Shown here in pieces: positions 35,980-47,164 of a stretch of DNA of 64,000 nucleotides. This DNA is from Delphinus delphis (Eukaryota; Chordata; Mammalia; Artiodactyla; Delphinidae). Position numbers and translations under genes: made by a program. The stretch lies in the NCBI RefSeq assembly GCF_949987515.2, contig NC_082692.2:91025488-91089487 (forward strand), read 5' to 3'. How positions within the stretch are numbered: position 1 is the first letter of the stretch; each line of letters starts with the position of its first letter. The notes below the pieces were generated by a model. It was not told the DNA's origin. It made no database searches and saw only the letters and a list, made by a program, of their open reading frames with translations.

Positions 35980-37540
35980 GAAAGGAGAGAGGAAACAAAA
36001 GAAAGAAGAATTAAACCAGTAATATATACAATTTTTTAAAATCTTGGCTCTTCATTATTTGGAAAGTACAAATTTCCAGTTCACTTTATTTTCTTATTGT
36101 TAACAGCTGGTATAAATCCATGATTTTTGGATGGCTTTCCTAAAAACAACTGATATTTTGAATTTAGTTTAAAATGTGCAAAATAAAAGACATTATGTCC
36201 TCTACATAGGCAGATTGTTTCAATCAGCCAAATCGCTTTTCCTTTCGCTAAAGTGTCTGAATCTTTTTATTGACTGGCAACACGATTATGAATGTTTCAA
36301 GCCAGAAAACACTAAATCAAACCCCATCATTTTTCGGAAAAGGAAATTGGACACATGCCCGTGGTAAGTCAGTAAGTGAGTGGTGAATTCAGTCAGACTT
36401 TGTATGTACGTGGACACATTCTAAAAGGCTAAGTTTGGGAGGAAAGGCATTTTGTTTTCTACATACCTGCTTCAGAGAAGTTTATGGAAAACCATGACAA
36501 CGTTTTTGATGAGATTTACCTTCAAATAAAAGTTACAAAGTTGTGCCCCCTTTTAAAAGCAGAGTCCGTCATCTGTCCTTGAACCATGCACGTTTTCAGT
36601 TGGAAGTTGGGGAAGTCTGCCTTATCTCAAAAGGCCATGCCTTTGGGCTTCTCTTCAGATGTTATCAGCCGGAACAAATAAGCTGAGATTGCGTTTGCTG
36701 TTTTTCTGCATGAATCTCAAGAACAGTTCCAAAAATGTTTGTCAGCAGCTGAACTGAGTAGAGAATCTGTGGGCATGTATGTATTTTTTCTCACAAGAAA
36801 ATCACTTTCTAAGCGTCTTGGAAGTTGATTACAATATGTTTTTTTTCTCCTCCTTCCTCCAAAGTAAGATAAATATCTGAATGTATCATTTCATACTTTG
36901 GAATGTGTTCCTAAACAGCTAAAGAAATGCTTCAGTGCTGAGAAAAAATGTGGAGGGACCAACCTAAATGTATTGGGTTATATAATCCCTCCAAAGAACT
37001 CTGTCCCCAGGTAGACAAAGCAAGGTGAAAATTTTAGCAGTTATCCAGGGAATTTGCCCAGTTCAGACTTGTTTGTGTCAAATAATTTTTGCCTGAATTT
37101 TCTGGGAAACAGACATAGAACTAACGACAAACTTTGACTGATTTTGTTTTAAGGCAGAAAAGCATTTTCTGATGAGATACCAAAAGGAAAGCCAAACACT
37201 TCCTCTTGTGTGTCATACAATCAAGGGCATTTTGAATTCACTCTCTTTCCACAAGCTATTTCTCACAAGAACAGCTTCCCAGCAGCTCCACTGCCACTAC
37301 CACAGAACAAACATGTTTATAATGTCTCTGAGTCATCCCTGCACTAGGTTTTGAGCAGAGAGAGGAAAAGAACTATATTTCATGAGCTCAGAGTCTGGTG
37401 AGGAGGTAGATAAGGAATTAGACAGTTAAAATCAGCCTAAGCACCCACAATGACCCCTTCTGGTGTTTCACCATTTGACGCATCATCTCTCGCCATACAA
37501 ATATTTCCTCTGTCCACACTCTCACCAGTAAGACTGTGTA
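35980..37540. other. Intronic sequence without recognised repeats
   Basis: About 1.5 kb repeat-poor. 36540-36790 looks single-copy and moderately GC-balanced. It could be a conserved non-coding element, but this is unproven. Confidence 0.35.
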
Positions 37541-37544
37541 TTTG

Positions 37545-38225
37545 TCCCAACTCCTTGGATTGCAGATAACAGAAACCCAACTCAAACTGGCACACAATGG
37601 ATTTTTAAACAACTTTATGGAGGTGTAATTTACATACCATAAAATTCACCCATCTTAAGTGTAAAATTCAACGAGGTTTAGTAAATTTGCTGTTTTGCAA
37701 GTATCACCGTAATCCTGTTTTGGAATATTTTCATCACCTTTCAAAGAGAGTTTACTGGTTCACGTACCTGAAAACTCCAGAGTTTGGTCTCTGTGCTAGA
37801 GGAATATCTTCAAGACTTGATTTCTCTTGGTTTCTTTCTCAGGCGAGCTATTCCCCGATACGAATTAGAGGTGACCCTTGGCAGATCATCTTCCGTTTTA
37901 GTAACTCCAGTAGGAAATGCTTACCTCTTTTCCCTTTGTTTTAGTAAGTGTCTTAGGATAACACTCATTTACCCTGATTGGCCTAGACTAAGTCACATGC
38001 CTACCCCTGAACCAGTCACCTTAACCAAGAGCATGGGATGCTCTCACTGGCCATGCCTGAGTCACATGAACAAGCTGGTACTCAGAGGATGGTGTTATAA
38101 CCACCAAACTCTGTGGCCTGAGAATAGGGAGACATGGATCCCCAAAGGAAAATAGGGGTTATTAATATTACTAGACAAACAGGAATGGATTCTAGGCAGG
38201 CAATACAGTAGATGTCCACTCCACA
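37545..38225 (+). mobile_element. Unnamed ancient interspersed repeat, longest copy, interrupted by L1
   Basis: It starts TTGCAGATAACAGAAACCCA. After an L1 fragment (37604-37745) it continues through CTGATTGGCCTAGACTAAGT, CCTACCCCTGAACCAGTCAC and CTGGCCATGCCTGAGTCACA to GGATTCTAGGCAGGCAATAC. This copy anchors the family; the net length without the L1 is about 540 bp. Confidence 0.5.
37604..37745 (-). mobile_element. Old L1 3' end, antisense
   Basis: AACTTTATGGAGGTGTAATT, TACATACCATAAAATTCACC and GCAAGTATCACCGTAATCCT follow the antisense 3' end of old mammalian L1. It is inserted inside the repeat at 37545-38225. Confidence 0.6.
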
Positions 38226-38229
38226 GGAG

Positions 38230-39580
38230 AACTTGTTGATCAGAGAAATGCTACTTCTTTCCTTTTGAATCCCCTGTAGTGGTTATCACAGTGCCTTTTA
38301 TGTAACAATTGCTCAGGAAATATCTGTGGCCTGATTATATTTAGGCTAAAACATAGAGCAGACCAAGAACGAAGGACTCTGTGTCTCCTTTTATTGCTTG
38401 AGAAGGCTACCAAAATTAGGAAGATGACTAGTATACTTAAAAGCTGATAATTTAGGGCTTATTCTGAGAGGCTACATGGGCAAATGATAGAGAATGGCTG
38501 GATGTGTGTAGAAAGTCAAAAACAGACTCTTCCCCTGTGTAGGGCCTCCCTTAATGCCCTTTTCTCAGAAAAGTGACCCTAGTGAATGACCTGGAATCAT
38601 TTCAGTGGTATAACATAAGCTGGCAAGGAACCCCACGCGTGTTGTAATTTATACTCAGCAAACATTTTTCTTCCAAACTATACAAATCTTTACCCGTAAC
38701 GTAAAAACAATGCAAGATTCTGGAATGTTTGGAATAAATAATTTAGTACAATGAATACCTTGGAGTATATTGTCTGTAGAAAGAAATGAAGTTGAAAATT
38801 GCAAAGATACAACTTATATTTTAAAAGTAAATTTTATACTTAATTTCAAAAAAGGAAAATTGTTCGTAGTAAAATTTAGCATCCAGAGAAGCTTTATCTT
38901 CCAGTGCCTTTTAAAGTTTTATTTCTTGACAGGACCTTCAAAAATGGCAACCTATTTCTTTCTTAACTGCAATATAACTATTAAGATGCTGTAAAAACTT
39001 GCAAATTAGGTTGTAAATAGCAGCGATGGAAGCATCAGCTCTTTTAGCCACATTTCCTAAAGTGCACTTTACATTATGGTAGAAATAGATTTTTAAAATT
39101 AAGTCTGAGTGCTTATATAAAAAGTCCAGTTTCTTATTTTCCAAGCACAGTAGTATAATTGTAGCTCTAATTTATGGCATACTTCATAGGATTGCTGATT
39201 AATTATACAGACCTCCTGACGTTTTATACCCCTTTCAACTTTGTTTCACTCTGCTATTTGACCGCTACAAAGCGAATATCCTAAATCACTTGTTATTCAG
39301 GTTACTTCATTTTTACAAATGAATTTACTCTTCACATCAGTTTTCTCATATATCACTCTAACTCCTAAATATTAAGCAGCATTCTGCTCCTCATTTTTGG
39401 ACCGAACTCATAGATGTACACACACATACACACACCCACTGATTTATTCACTCCCAGGCACACAATCAAGAAAAAGCTTCTAGTAAGTTCTTTATCTGAA
39501 TCTTATCATCTCCCCAAGGCAAACACGTCTAACAATTCTGCATCACTGAGATGCTGGACACATAAGCAAAGCAAAGCAAA
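38230..39580. other. Intronic sequence with a short (CA)n
   Basis: An impure CA run lies at about 39416-39437. Nothing else is recognised. Confidence 0.4.
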
Positions 39581-39585
39581 AAAGC

Positions 39586-39757
39586 ATAGATGCTAAACAT
39601 AAAAATAAATACGATAAAAACATACCTAAGATATCACATTCTGGCCGGGTGTGCTTATCTGCCAGGATGCTGAGCCGACAGCCCGCTTTTTCTTTGGCAA
39701 AAGAGGTATTAAGCAGGATTTCAAGAGTTTTGGGGCTCGTATCAGCCAGTCTGATTT
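39586..39757 (+). repeat. Left arm of a ~172 bp inverted repeat (family unknown)
   Basis: The arm runs from ATAGATGCTAAACATAAAAA, through CTTATCTGCCAGGATGCTGA and TCTTTGGCAAAAGAGGTATT, to CAGTCTGATTT. It is the reverse complement of 41582-41754. I count roughly 13 mismatches over the best-aligned 146 bp (about 91% identity), with weaker similarity in the last 25 bp. Outside the arms the sequences are unrelated. It is not a SINE, L1, L2, MIR or LTR I recognise. Confidence 0.9.
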
Positions 39758-40081
39758 TTTAATGATCAGAGATATCCAATTTGAATAATTGAGTACTGTG
39801 AATTCTTTGAAAAAGAATGGTAGCACATTTGGTTTGTTGCTTGAGATTATCAGTATTTTCAGGGCTACTATATTCCTTTCATCATTCAAGTTTAACATTT
39901 ATGCAAAAGCCTCATTCACCAGATTTTCCAAGAAATGTGGTGTGCTGATTATTAGAGGAGGATTTGCCAGAAAACTCTTTTGTACATAAATACAGTACAA
40001 ATATGTTCAGATATTATCCTGTCCTTCACTTTAAGTAAGTCAGATTCACGATGATCTTTTCTCTTCAAAACCCGCCCCGGC

Positions 40082-40285
40082 GGGCTTCCCTGGTGGCGCA
40101 GTGGTTGAGAGTCCGCCTGCCGATGCAGGGGATACGGGTTCGTGCCCCGGTCCGGGAGGATCCCACATGCCGCGGAGCAGCTAGGCCGGTGAGCCATGGC
40201 CGCTGAGCCTTGCGCGTCCGGAGCCTGTGCTCCGCAACGGGAGAGGCCACAACAGTGAGAGGACCGCGTACCGCAAAAAAAAAAA
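40082..40285 (+). mobile_element. CHR-2-type SINE
   Basis: Full-length head GGGCTTCCCTGGTGGCGCAG, B box GGTTCGTGCCC, tail CCGCAAAA. A 15 bp TSD with one mismatch lies at 40067-40081 (AAAACCCGCCCCGGC) and 40286-40300 (AAAACCTGCCCCGGC). It lies in the spacer of the inverted repeat 39586/41754. The pure A tail and near-consensus body indicate a relatively young copy. Confidence 0.95.
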
Positions 40286-40304
40286 AAAACCTGCCCCGGC
40301 AACA

Positions 40305-41578
40305 TCCTTATCGAACTCCCCTTATCACTGACATATCTAAATTACTATCTTCTGTCCGTCCCCAAGACACCTTTAATTATAAGAGCTTCCTGCTTCTTTC
40401 TTAAGCTTCTTTCTTAAGCTCCTCACCTCTTCTGTCATCAGCTTCCCCTTGGAATTAGGGAAAGGTCCTTGCAGACTTTGGCTGTTAAATAGAGGCGGAC
40501 CCATATATCAATTCCTTAAATGTTCTGTCATCATGAGAATTATTTATTGGAACCCATTACCTATGTGACTTCACAGTTCTTTTTCGGTGGTTTGTCTGAA
40601 AAGAGTGAAGACTCTTCCTTGAAAAGAAATCACTTTCTTTTCTAGCCAGGGAGGAAAAAATAGTATAACCGTGAGGTTCCTGGGTACATTTTTCACATGA
40701 CACTTGGTTGAGTATTTGTTGAGAGAAAAGAAGATTGGGGCAAGGACTCAGGTTGATCGTGGAAGTTTCTCCAGTGCAAAATAGACTTGCAGGTACAGGG
40801 CACATACAAATGATTCCCCTGGAAAAGAAGATACCCAATATTAATTTCAGCATGTAGAGTCTTTTTACTGAGCTTCATAGAAAACAGTAATACAGTTTAC
40901 ACACTTTCATGACGAAAATTTTTATGGCATCTCTATTTACTCCAGGGCAATGATTTCTCTTTAGCCTTGTGCCATGGGTCAGGGGGAGCTTTAGGAGGCT
41001 TATGCACTTTCAAAAACAATGTACATTTTTGCATTTGTGGGGGAGGGAGAATGTTATAATTTGCTTCCTGTTCTTAAAGAGATCTCTGACTTCCACCCAC
41101 CAAAAAAGGTTACAAATCAAGGTTTTCATCCAAGGAGGTGTCACTAGTGTCTCTACAGTTCTCAAGACTGAATTTTCATCCAATTATCAATATATTTACT
41201 GTGTACCTCTTTGTACATAAAGGAGTGTATGAAATAATAAGGGGACAGAAAGAAGTGTAAGACCTGGGCCCTGATTTCTGGAAATTCTTTGGGTAGGTGG
41301 GGTGATGGGATATTGAGGCAGTATATGACAAATGCCATGTGAGTAGATTGGACAGCCTTGCAGTGTCATGAATTTGCAGTAATGGGACCTGCCCAACTCA
41401 GGTTGATGGCCCACTTGGTCATAATATTGTAAAGGGAGCTTGATCCTGGGAACATGGTTGAAATAGATGTGTGTTTCACAAAGTATAAGACTTGCGCCTC
41501 TCCAAGGACGGTACACAGTATACAGACATTGAATGCCAGTGAACCACGTAGTTCTCTGTCTTTCGTGAGTCCACCAGG
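40305..41578. other. Intronic sequence between the inverted-repeat arms
   Basis: A 12-13 bp tandem pair (CTTCTTTCTTAAG) lies at 40392-40418. No transposon or splice-flanked exon was seen. Confidence 0.4.
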
Positions 41579-41581
41579 GAG

Positions 41582-41754
41582 AAAGTCAGTCTGGTCCTAC
41601 TGTGTCTGAACACTTTTGAAATCCTGGTTAATACCTCTTTTGCCAAAGAAAAATCAGGCTGTCAGCTCAGTATCCTGGCAGATAAGCACACCCAGCTAGA
41701 ATGTGATATTTTAGGTATGTTTTTATCATATTTATTTTTATCTTTAGCATCTAT
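41582..41754 (-). repeat. Right arm of the ~172 bp inverted repeat
   Basis: Reading the minus strand gives the same order as 39586-39757, with mostly transition differences. Landmarks on the + strand are AATACCTCTTTTGCCAAAGA, ATCCTGGCAGATAAGCACAC and TCTTTAGCATCTAT. The spacer between arms is 1,824 bp. Arms could pair as a long hairpin in DNA or in nascent RNA. Confidence 0.9.
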
Positions 41755-41884
41755 TTATGACAAGTGATACTGGTTTCCTTTATTTAATTACTTTAATTTT
41801 AAACTTTGAGCCATTTAAAGAAAATATTGTGACTATTAATTATGATAATGATGCAGAAAATAATAATAGTAAAAATGATCATTG

Positions 41885-42095
41885 CAGCTAACATTTATTA
41901 GGTATTACTATGCACCACCACAGTTATAAATGTTTCATGGGTATTTTTACATTTAACCTTCTCACAAACCCTGTGAAATGGAGGTGCTGTTATTTTTATT
42001 TTAGAGATGGCAAACTGGAGCCCGGAGAGGCTAAGAGACTTTCCCAAGTCACGTGTCTAATAAATATTGGAGCAAGGATTCAAGCCATCTGGTAG
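41885..42095 (-). mobile_element. MIR SINE, antisense
   Basis: GCAGCTAACATTTATTAGGT, ACATTTAACCTTCTCACAAA, TTTTAGAGATGGCAAACTGG and GAGCAAGGATTCAAGCC are in antisense MIR order. Nearly full length. Confidence 0.88.
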
Positions 42096-42829
42096 TACAT
42101 GAATATGACAGAAACTGGGAGCATGCTGGGGAGTTTGGGAAAGTTTAGATTGTACGCCCATTACGGTGATACAGTTAGGAGTTTATGTTCTTTTGTAGAA
42201 GGCAAAAACTGATAGGTGCCACTCGTGTGCAGGGCAGGGGGGACTTACGGAATTGTTGCTGGGCCCTGATAGTGGGGTTCTATCGTGATATTGCAGGAAC
42301 TAGGAGACTCCACTTTGATTTTCTCTCTTAGCAGTGTTATAAAGTCCTGGGTTGAGGGGTTGAAGCACATAAACCATGATCCTGCAATTCCCAAAGGAAA
42401 GTCGGGTACATAATCAAATTAAAACATGTTTTTCTCCAGCATAGCCAGTATAGCTATTTGTGCTGTAGAAGCCCCTTCTGCTTACTAAATGATGTAATCT
42501 ATGTAGTGACCCTCCCTTTCTAATTAATAATTAACATTGTCTTCCAGGCATTTTAGTCACTTCCCAGTACAGGAACCTTCTGTGATTACAACTTTGCTGT
42601 GTTTTTATACATTCTTTCCTTTTGCTTCTGCTTTGAGACGATAGTGTGAACACACATTTCTCAATATTAGAAAAAGCAGTTTCAACAAGTAAAATGAAAA
42701 AGCCAAAAAAAATGTATTTAATTATAATCAAAGATCTAATGGCAAATTTAAGGAAAACATCTCACACGTGGTTATAATGTTCTTCTGCTTCCTGTTTCGT
42801 TTCTTTCCTGGGCCCTCCAGCCCTGCAGG

Positions 42830-43055
42830 ATGGTTTGGTAGAAAGAGTGCAGGCTTTGTAGTGAGATCTGAGTTAGAAACTGTACTCCATCCCTTATTAA
42901 CTAAACTTGGACATTTTCATTCACTTCTCTGGATTTCATTTTTCTCCACAGAAAAATTGGAATAATAACGCTTCTCAGGATTGTTGTGCAGATTAAATGT
43001 GATAAGTGCAAGCACTCAACAGCATCCAGTAGTACACTGTAGGTGCTTAATAAGC
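42830..43055 (+). mobile_element. MIR SINE, sense
   Basis: TGGTAGAAAGAGTGCAGGCT, GAGTTAGAAACTGTACTCCA, TCAGGATTGTTGTGCAGATT and CAGTAGTACACTGTAGGTGC are in MIR order. Confidence 0.8.
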
Positions 43056-43059
43056 TTTC

Positions 43060-44238
43060 TCACGCCTTGCCCTGCCCAACGCTCAACTGAGTATATTTAC
43101 AGCTCTTCCTCTGGGTCTTTTGGTCCATTTCTGTGCATGTCTTCTTTATTTTCAATGATTTCTAAAGACAGCTGCAGTTGGTTATTAAACTATTCTAGTG
43201 TCCTAAGAGGTTGTTACATAAAACTTCCTGAGTGCCTGTAGCTTAATAATAAGTTTTTTCCTCATTTTCTTGATTTAATAAAAATACATAGAGGTACAGA
43301 AAATAGAATATTATATTACCTTCCTGTCCCCACCTCGTTTATCTTCCCAGTGCCTTGTAAATTTATTTGAAATTATCTCAGGTCATAAGAAACTGGAAAA
43401 AAGGAATTCTAAGTCTTATATTAATAGAGACACAGAGAAGTACTACCTGAATGAAAGGTAGCAATTTAAGAAACAAATTTTAGACAAAACCATGTCCTGT
43501 ATTTTATTTCTTCTCCCCCAAACATGGTATTTTTAGTGTTATTTGTAATACAGAAAATTACAAAGTTTTTCCTGCCCAAGAAATGTATTTCCTACGTTCA
43601 TCCACATACCATGTCATAAAGAATAATTAAAATGAACCTTACAATATTAAATACTCTTCTTGCCCTGAGCAGATAGATCCTTCCAGGTTATTTTATGAAT
43701 CTTTTAAAACTGTTGTTCAGAGAAAATTAGAGCCGGATCAAACCAGGTTAAACAAACATGAGTTTATTTTCTTTTTCCAGCAGTGCTGGAGGCAAGGGCA
43801 GTAGCTCTGAACTGCCAATTGTTCTGCAGGCAGAAACACACAGGTTGCTCACTGGTTTATTAAATTCGAATCTGACGACAGAAAGCAAATTATCTCTAAG
43901 GGAACTTTATCACCAGGGTGTCTGTTCAATAGCGATGTCTATTGCTGCCTTGGACATTACACAGAAAGATCAATGACAGGCTGGCCTGAAACCACCCTTA
44001 GAGTAAGTTTCTTCCCACTGACCTTCACTTAAATTGGTCATCCAAAGCATCCTTTATTCTTAAGATGGGGAGGAAAGCCATCTTCTAGAGCTCTCAGTTG
44101 ACTCTTTATAAATTGCGCCTTACTACGAAACAGTCTTTCTTTCATAAACCAGGATAATTCATTCTCCCCAATCAGGCTGAGCATTTCCATGTATCTTTTG
44201 AAATTAAATATATAAACTCAAGCAAATTCCAGTTAAAA
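43060..44238. other. Intronic sequence, nothing established
   Basis: An acceptor-like tract TTTATTTTCTTTTTCCAG ends at 43780 and is followed by about 195 open bases. No donor, family match or other support makes it an exon. Confidence 0.4.
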
Positions 44239-44240
44239 GT

Positions 44241-44725
44241 TGTAGTAGCCAGCATTCTTCAGAAAAGCTGAACCAATAGGATATATAGGAGAAGGTTTAT
44301 TATAGAAGTGGGCTCACACATTTATGGAGGCAGGAGGTCACACGGTCTGCCGTTTGCAAGCTGGAGAAGCAGGAAAGCTGGTGGTGTCATTCAGAGTTCC
44401 AAAGCCTGAGAGTAGGCATACGTCCCAGTCCAAGCCTAAAGGTCCAAGAATCAGGAGCACGGACATCCAAGGTCAGGAGAAGATGGGTGTCCCAGTTCAA
44501 AGAGAGAACGGATTCTCCCTTCCTCAGCTTTTTTATTCTATCAGTCCTTCTAAAGATGGGACGATGACCGTCCGTATTGGCAATGGCAATCTATACTCTC
44601 TCCACCAACTCAAATGCTAATCTCTTCCAGAGACACCCTCCCAGACACACTCAGAAATAATGTTTTACTAGCTATCTGAGCATCCCTTAGCCCGGTCAAG
44701 CTGACACATAAAATTAACCATCACA
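44241..44725 (-). mobile_element. ERVL-type (MLT2-like) solo LTR, antisense
   Basis: It begins TG and ends CA on the + strand. Landmarks in antisense order: AAGCTGAACCAATAGGATAT, GGTTTATTATAGAAGTGGGC, TCTGCCGTTTGCAAGCTGGA, AGAAATAATGTTTTACTAGC, and AAGCTGACACATAAAATTAA before ACCATCACA. Flanks AAAGT and AAAAT are close to a 5 bp duplication. There is no internal provirus and no coding capacity. Confidence 0.75.
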
Positions 44726-45402
44726 AAAATTAAAATATCTTTTGAATTTTATGAAAATAGATAGCCAAATTCAAACCCAAACAAGTCCTATTTTTTTTTC
44801 TTCAGAGCAGTGTTTCGGTGTGTCTTGCTAATGCCTACAGCATATCAATGCCAGTTAACCTGCCAGGCTTTTCCTATTTCTCAGCTGGCACAAAGCCAGG
44901 GATAGCTCTGAGTACATATGTCTTCAGGTCTGTTGGTCACAGGCTGATTCTCTAGTTGATAGGTGGAAAAGACAAATCTTTGTCTCTTCCTTACCACCTC
45001 TCCACTCCTTCAGAGTTTTGACTACTTCATGGGTGTCATATTCTAAAACTATTTTGTATTTCCATTGCCTCAAGGACAAGTAAAGATACGGCTGCTCTCC
45101 AGCAGTTTGGCTTCTATGCAGAACTATTTAGAAAACACGTAGATCACCGTTTGGTAGAGATCTCCTCTACCTAATTTTGACCATAATTTTAACATCAAAA
45201 TAAATACTAATTAATCGTCTAGACAACAAAGAACAGATAGAATGGAAGTTCTACTTGATTCCAACAAATAAACTGGGTTAATTAAAGAAAAAATTGAACT
45301 TGGAGGTAGGCCTTAATCCTTGTTTTCCTCTTGGACTTTTACCCTTCTACACATTATCCATTACCACATCAAACTGTCCTTCAGACTCTGCATGTGATTA
45401 TT

Positions 45403-45651
45403 TTGTTTTAACATCTTTATTGGACTATAATTGCTTTACAATAGTATGTTAGTTTCTGCTGTATAACAAATTGAGTCAGCTATATGTTTACATATATCCC
45501 CATATCCCTTCCCTCTTGCATCTCCTTCCCACTCTCCCTGTCCCACCCCTCTAGGTGGTCACAAAGCACCGAGCTGATCTCCCTGTGCTATGCGGCTTCC
45601 TCCCACTAGCTATCTATTTGACATTTGGTAGTGTATATATGTCCACCACAC
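45403..45651 (-). mobile_element. L1 3' UTR fragment, 5'-truncated, antisense
   Basis: The text TTTATTGGACTATAATTGCT, GTTAGTTTCTGCTGTATAAC and CACCCCTCTAGGTGGTCACA is the cetartiodactyl L1 3' end. It is about 250 bp, with a 9 bp TSD GTGATTATT at 45394-45402 and 45652-45660. Confidence 0.88.
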
Positions 45652-45889
45652 GTGATTATTAGTTTATTACCACCTAAAGAGCGATAATTTCAAGTCTCTT
45701 TTAGCTACTCTTGGGGAAAAGGGCCAGGCCCATGGAGAAGGGAAGTGGATGCACTGGGGAGACCACGTGTGATGGTTCTGCCCCCCACATCACCCCTTCT
45801 CCTTATCCTCTGCTGGCTGCGAAGTAGGCGCTGAAGCTGCTTGCTCAACCTAGACCGATAATTCTGGTGGGTTTCCATTCTTAACACTT

Positions 45890-46312
45890 ACGATTGGTTG
45901 AAGAATGTCCCTTAAGTTTCATATCTACCTGAAGTTCAAATGAAGACATACAAGATTAGGATGGACCCTAAACCAATGACTGGGGTCCTTGTAAGAAGAG
46001 GGAGATTTGGGTACAGACACATGCACAGAGGGAAGACGACGTGGGGAGACACACAGTAAGAACTGCCTGTGAGGATGGAGTCAGAGATTGGAGTGATACA
46101 TCGGTAAGCCAAGGAGCACCGAGGATGGTTGACTGTCCCCAGAAGCTAAGAGAGGCAAGAAGGACTCTCCTTCAGAGCCTCCGAAAGGAGCCAGCTCTGC
46201 CAGTGCCTTCATTTCAAACTCCTGCTCTCCAGAACTGTGGGACAAGGAATTCCTCTTGGTTTGAGCCACCTGGTTCGTGATACTTTGCTATGGCAGTTCT
46301 AGGAAACGAATA
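45890..46312 (+). mobile_element. MaLR-type LTR, sense
   Basis: TGGGGTCCTTGTAAGAAGAG, GGAGATTTGGGTACAGACAC, GCACAGAGGGAAGACGACGT, TCTCCAGAACTGTGGGACAA and GGCAGTTCTAGGAAACGAAT are in LTR order. Its open frames are chance. It is a solo LTR relic. Confidence 0.72.
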
Positions 46313-46869
46313 CAAAGCCCAATTTCTCCTCGAATCCCACTGCTCTGTTCTGTGTGGGATGTCTGGGGTGGGGAGAGTCCAAGAGGGAAGCAAGTGTGGC
46401 CTTAAACCTAAAGGCTACCCCCAAGCCCTATCCCATGAGCTCAGCACATCACGAAGGTTTAAAGTAATTTCAAAAGGCCACAGGAGTGAGGTAGAGACAT
46501 TAATGAGCTGTTCAAGCCAGGGATGGTGGGAGCTGCAAAGCCCACCAGCTGCTTAAAGGAGTTTCCCCCTCCTTTCCTCTAGCCCACTGGTGCCCTGAGG
46601 GGAAGTGTTGCAGGACTACCCCATCTTCCCATTTGCCAAAATTAGCCAGGAATGAGTTTGTACACGAACTCTCCCAATTATTTGGTTTAAAACAAAATTC
46701 TGTTGCAGAATGAAGCAAACACATCTATGGCTAGGCAGTTCCTCATTCTAGGGCCTCACCTGTGGTTCCTGGGATCAGGGGTCCTGTGACAGCACCCCAC
46801 CATCCTGTCAGTTTGCTTGAGCTGAGACGTAGCAGTGCTTCTGTTGACCGTGTTTGAAGTTTTTTCGTT

Positions 46870-47160
46870 TGTTTAATTTTTTTTAACTTTTTATTTTATA
46901 TTGGAGTTTAGCCGATGAACAGTGTTGTGATAGTTTCAGGTGCACAGCAAAGCGACTCAGCCATACATATACAGGTATCCATTCTCCCCCAGACTGCCCT
47001 CCCATCCAGGCTGCCACATAACATTGAGCAGAGTTCCTCGTGCTATACAGTAGGTCCTTGTTGGTTATCCATGCAGCAGTGTGTACATGTCAATCCCAAA
47101 TTCCCTAACTATTCCTTCCCCACAACCTTCCGCCAGTGTTCACTCCCAGTATAACATGTA
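46870..47160 (-). mobile_element. L1 3' end (older artiodactyl type), antisense
   Basis: TTTTTATTTTATATTGGAGT, AGTTTCAGGTGCACAGCAAA, TATACAGTAGGTCCTTGTTG and TGTACATGTCAATCCCAAAT match the antisense 3' end of artiodactyl L1. Confidence 0.85.
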
Positions 47161-47164
47161 AACC

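Noticed and set aside
43758..43976. Possible exon after an acceptor-like tract ending at 43780
   Set aside because: No donor in a sensible place, no contactin-like or other recognisable motif, and a stop inside the open stretch. It may be a cryptic site, but there is no support from sequence alone.
44241..46312. Possible provirus between two LTR-like elements
   Set aside because: The LTRs are of different families and opposite orientation. The DNA between them holds an L1 fragment and ordinary intron, with no gag, pol or env remnants.
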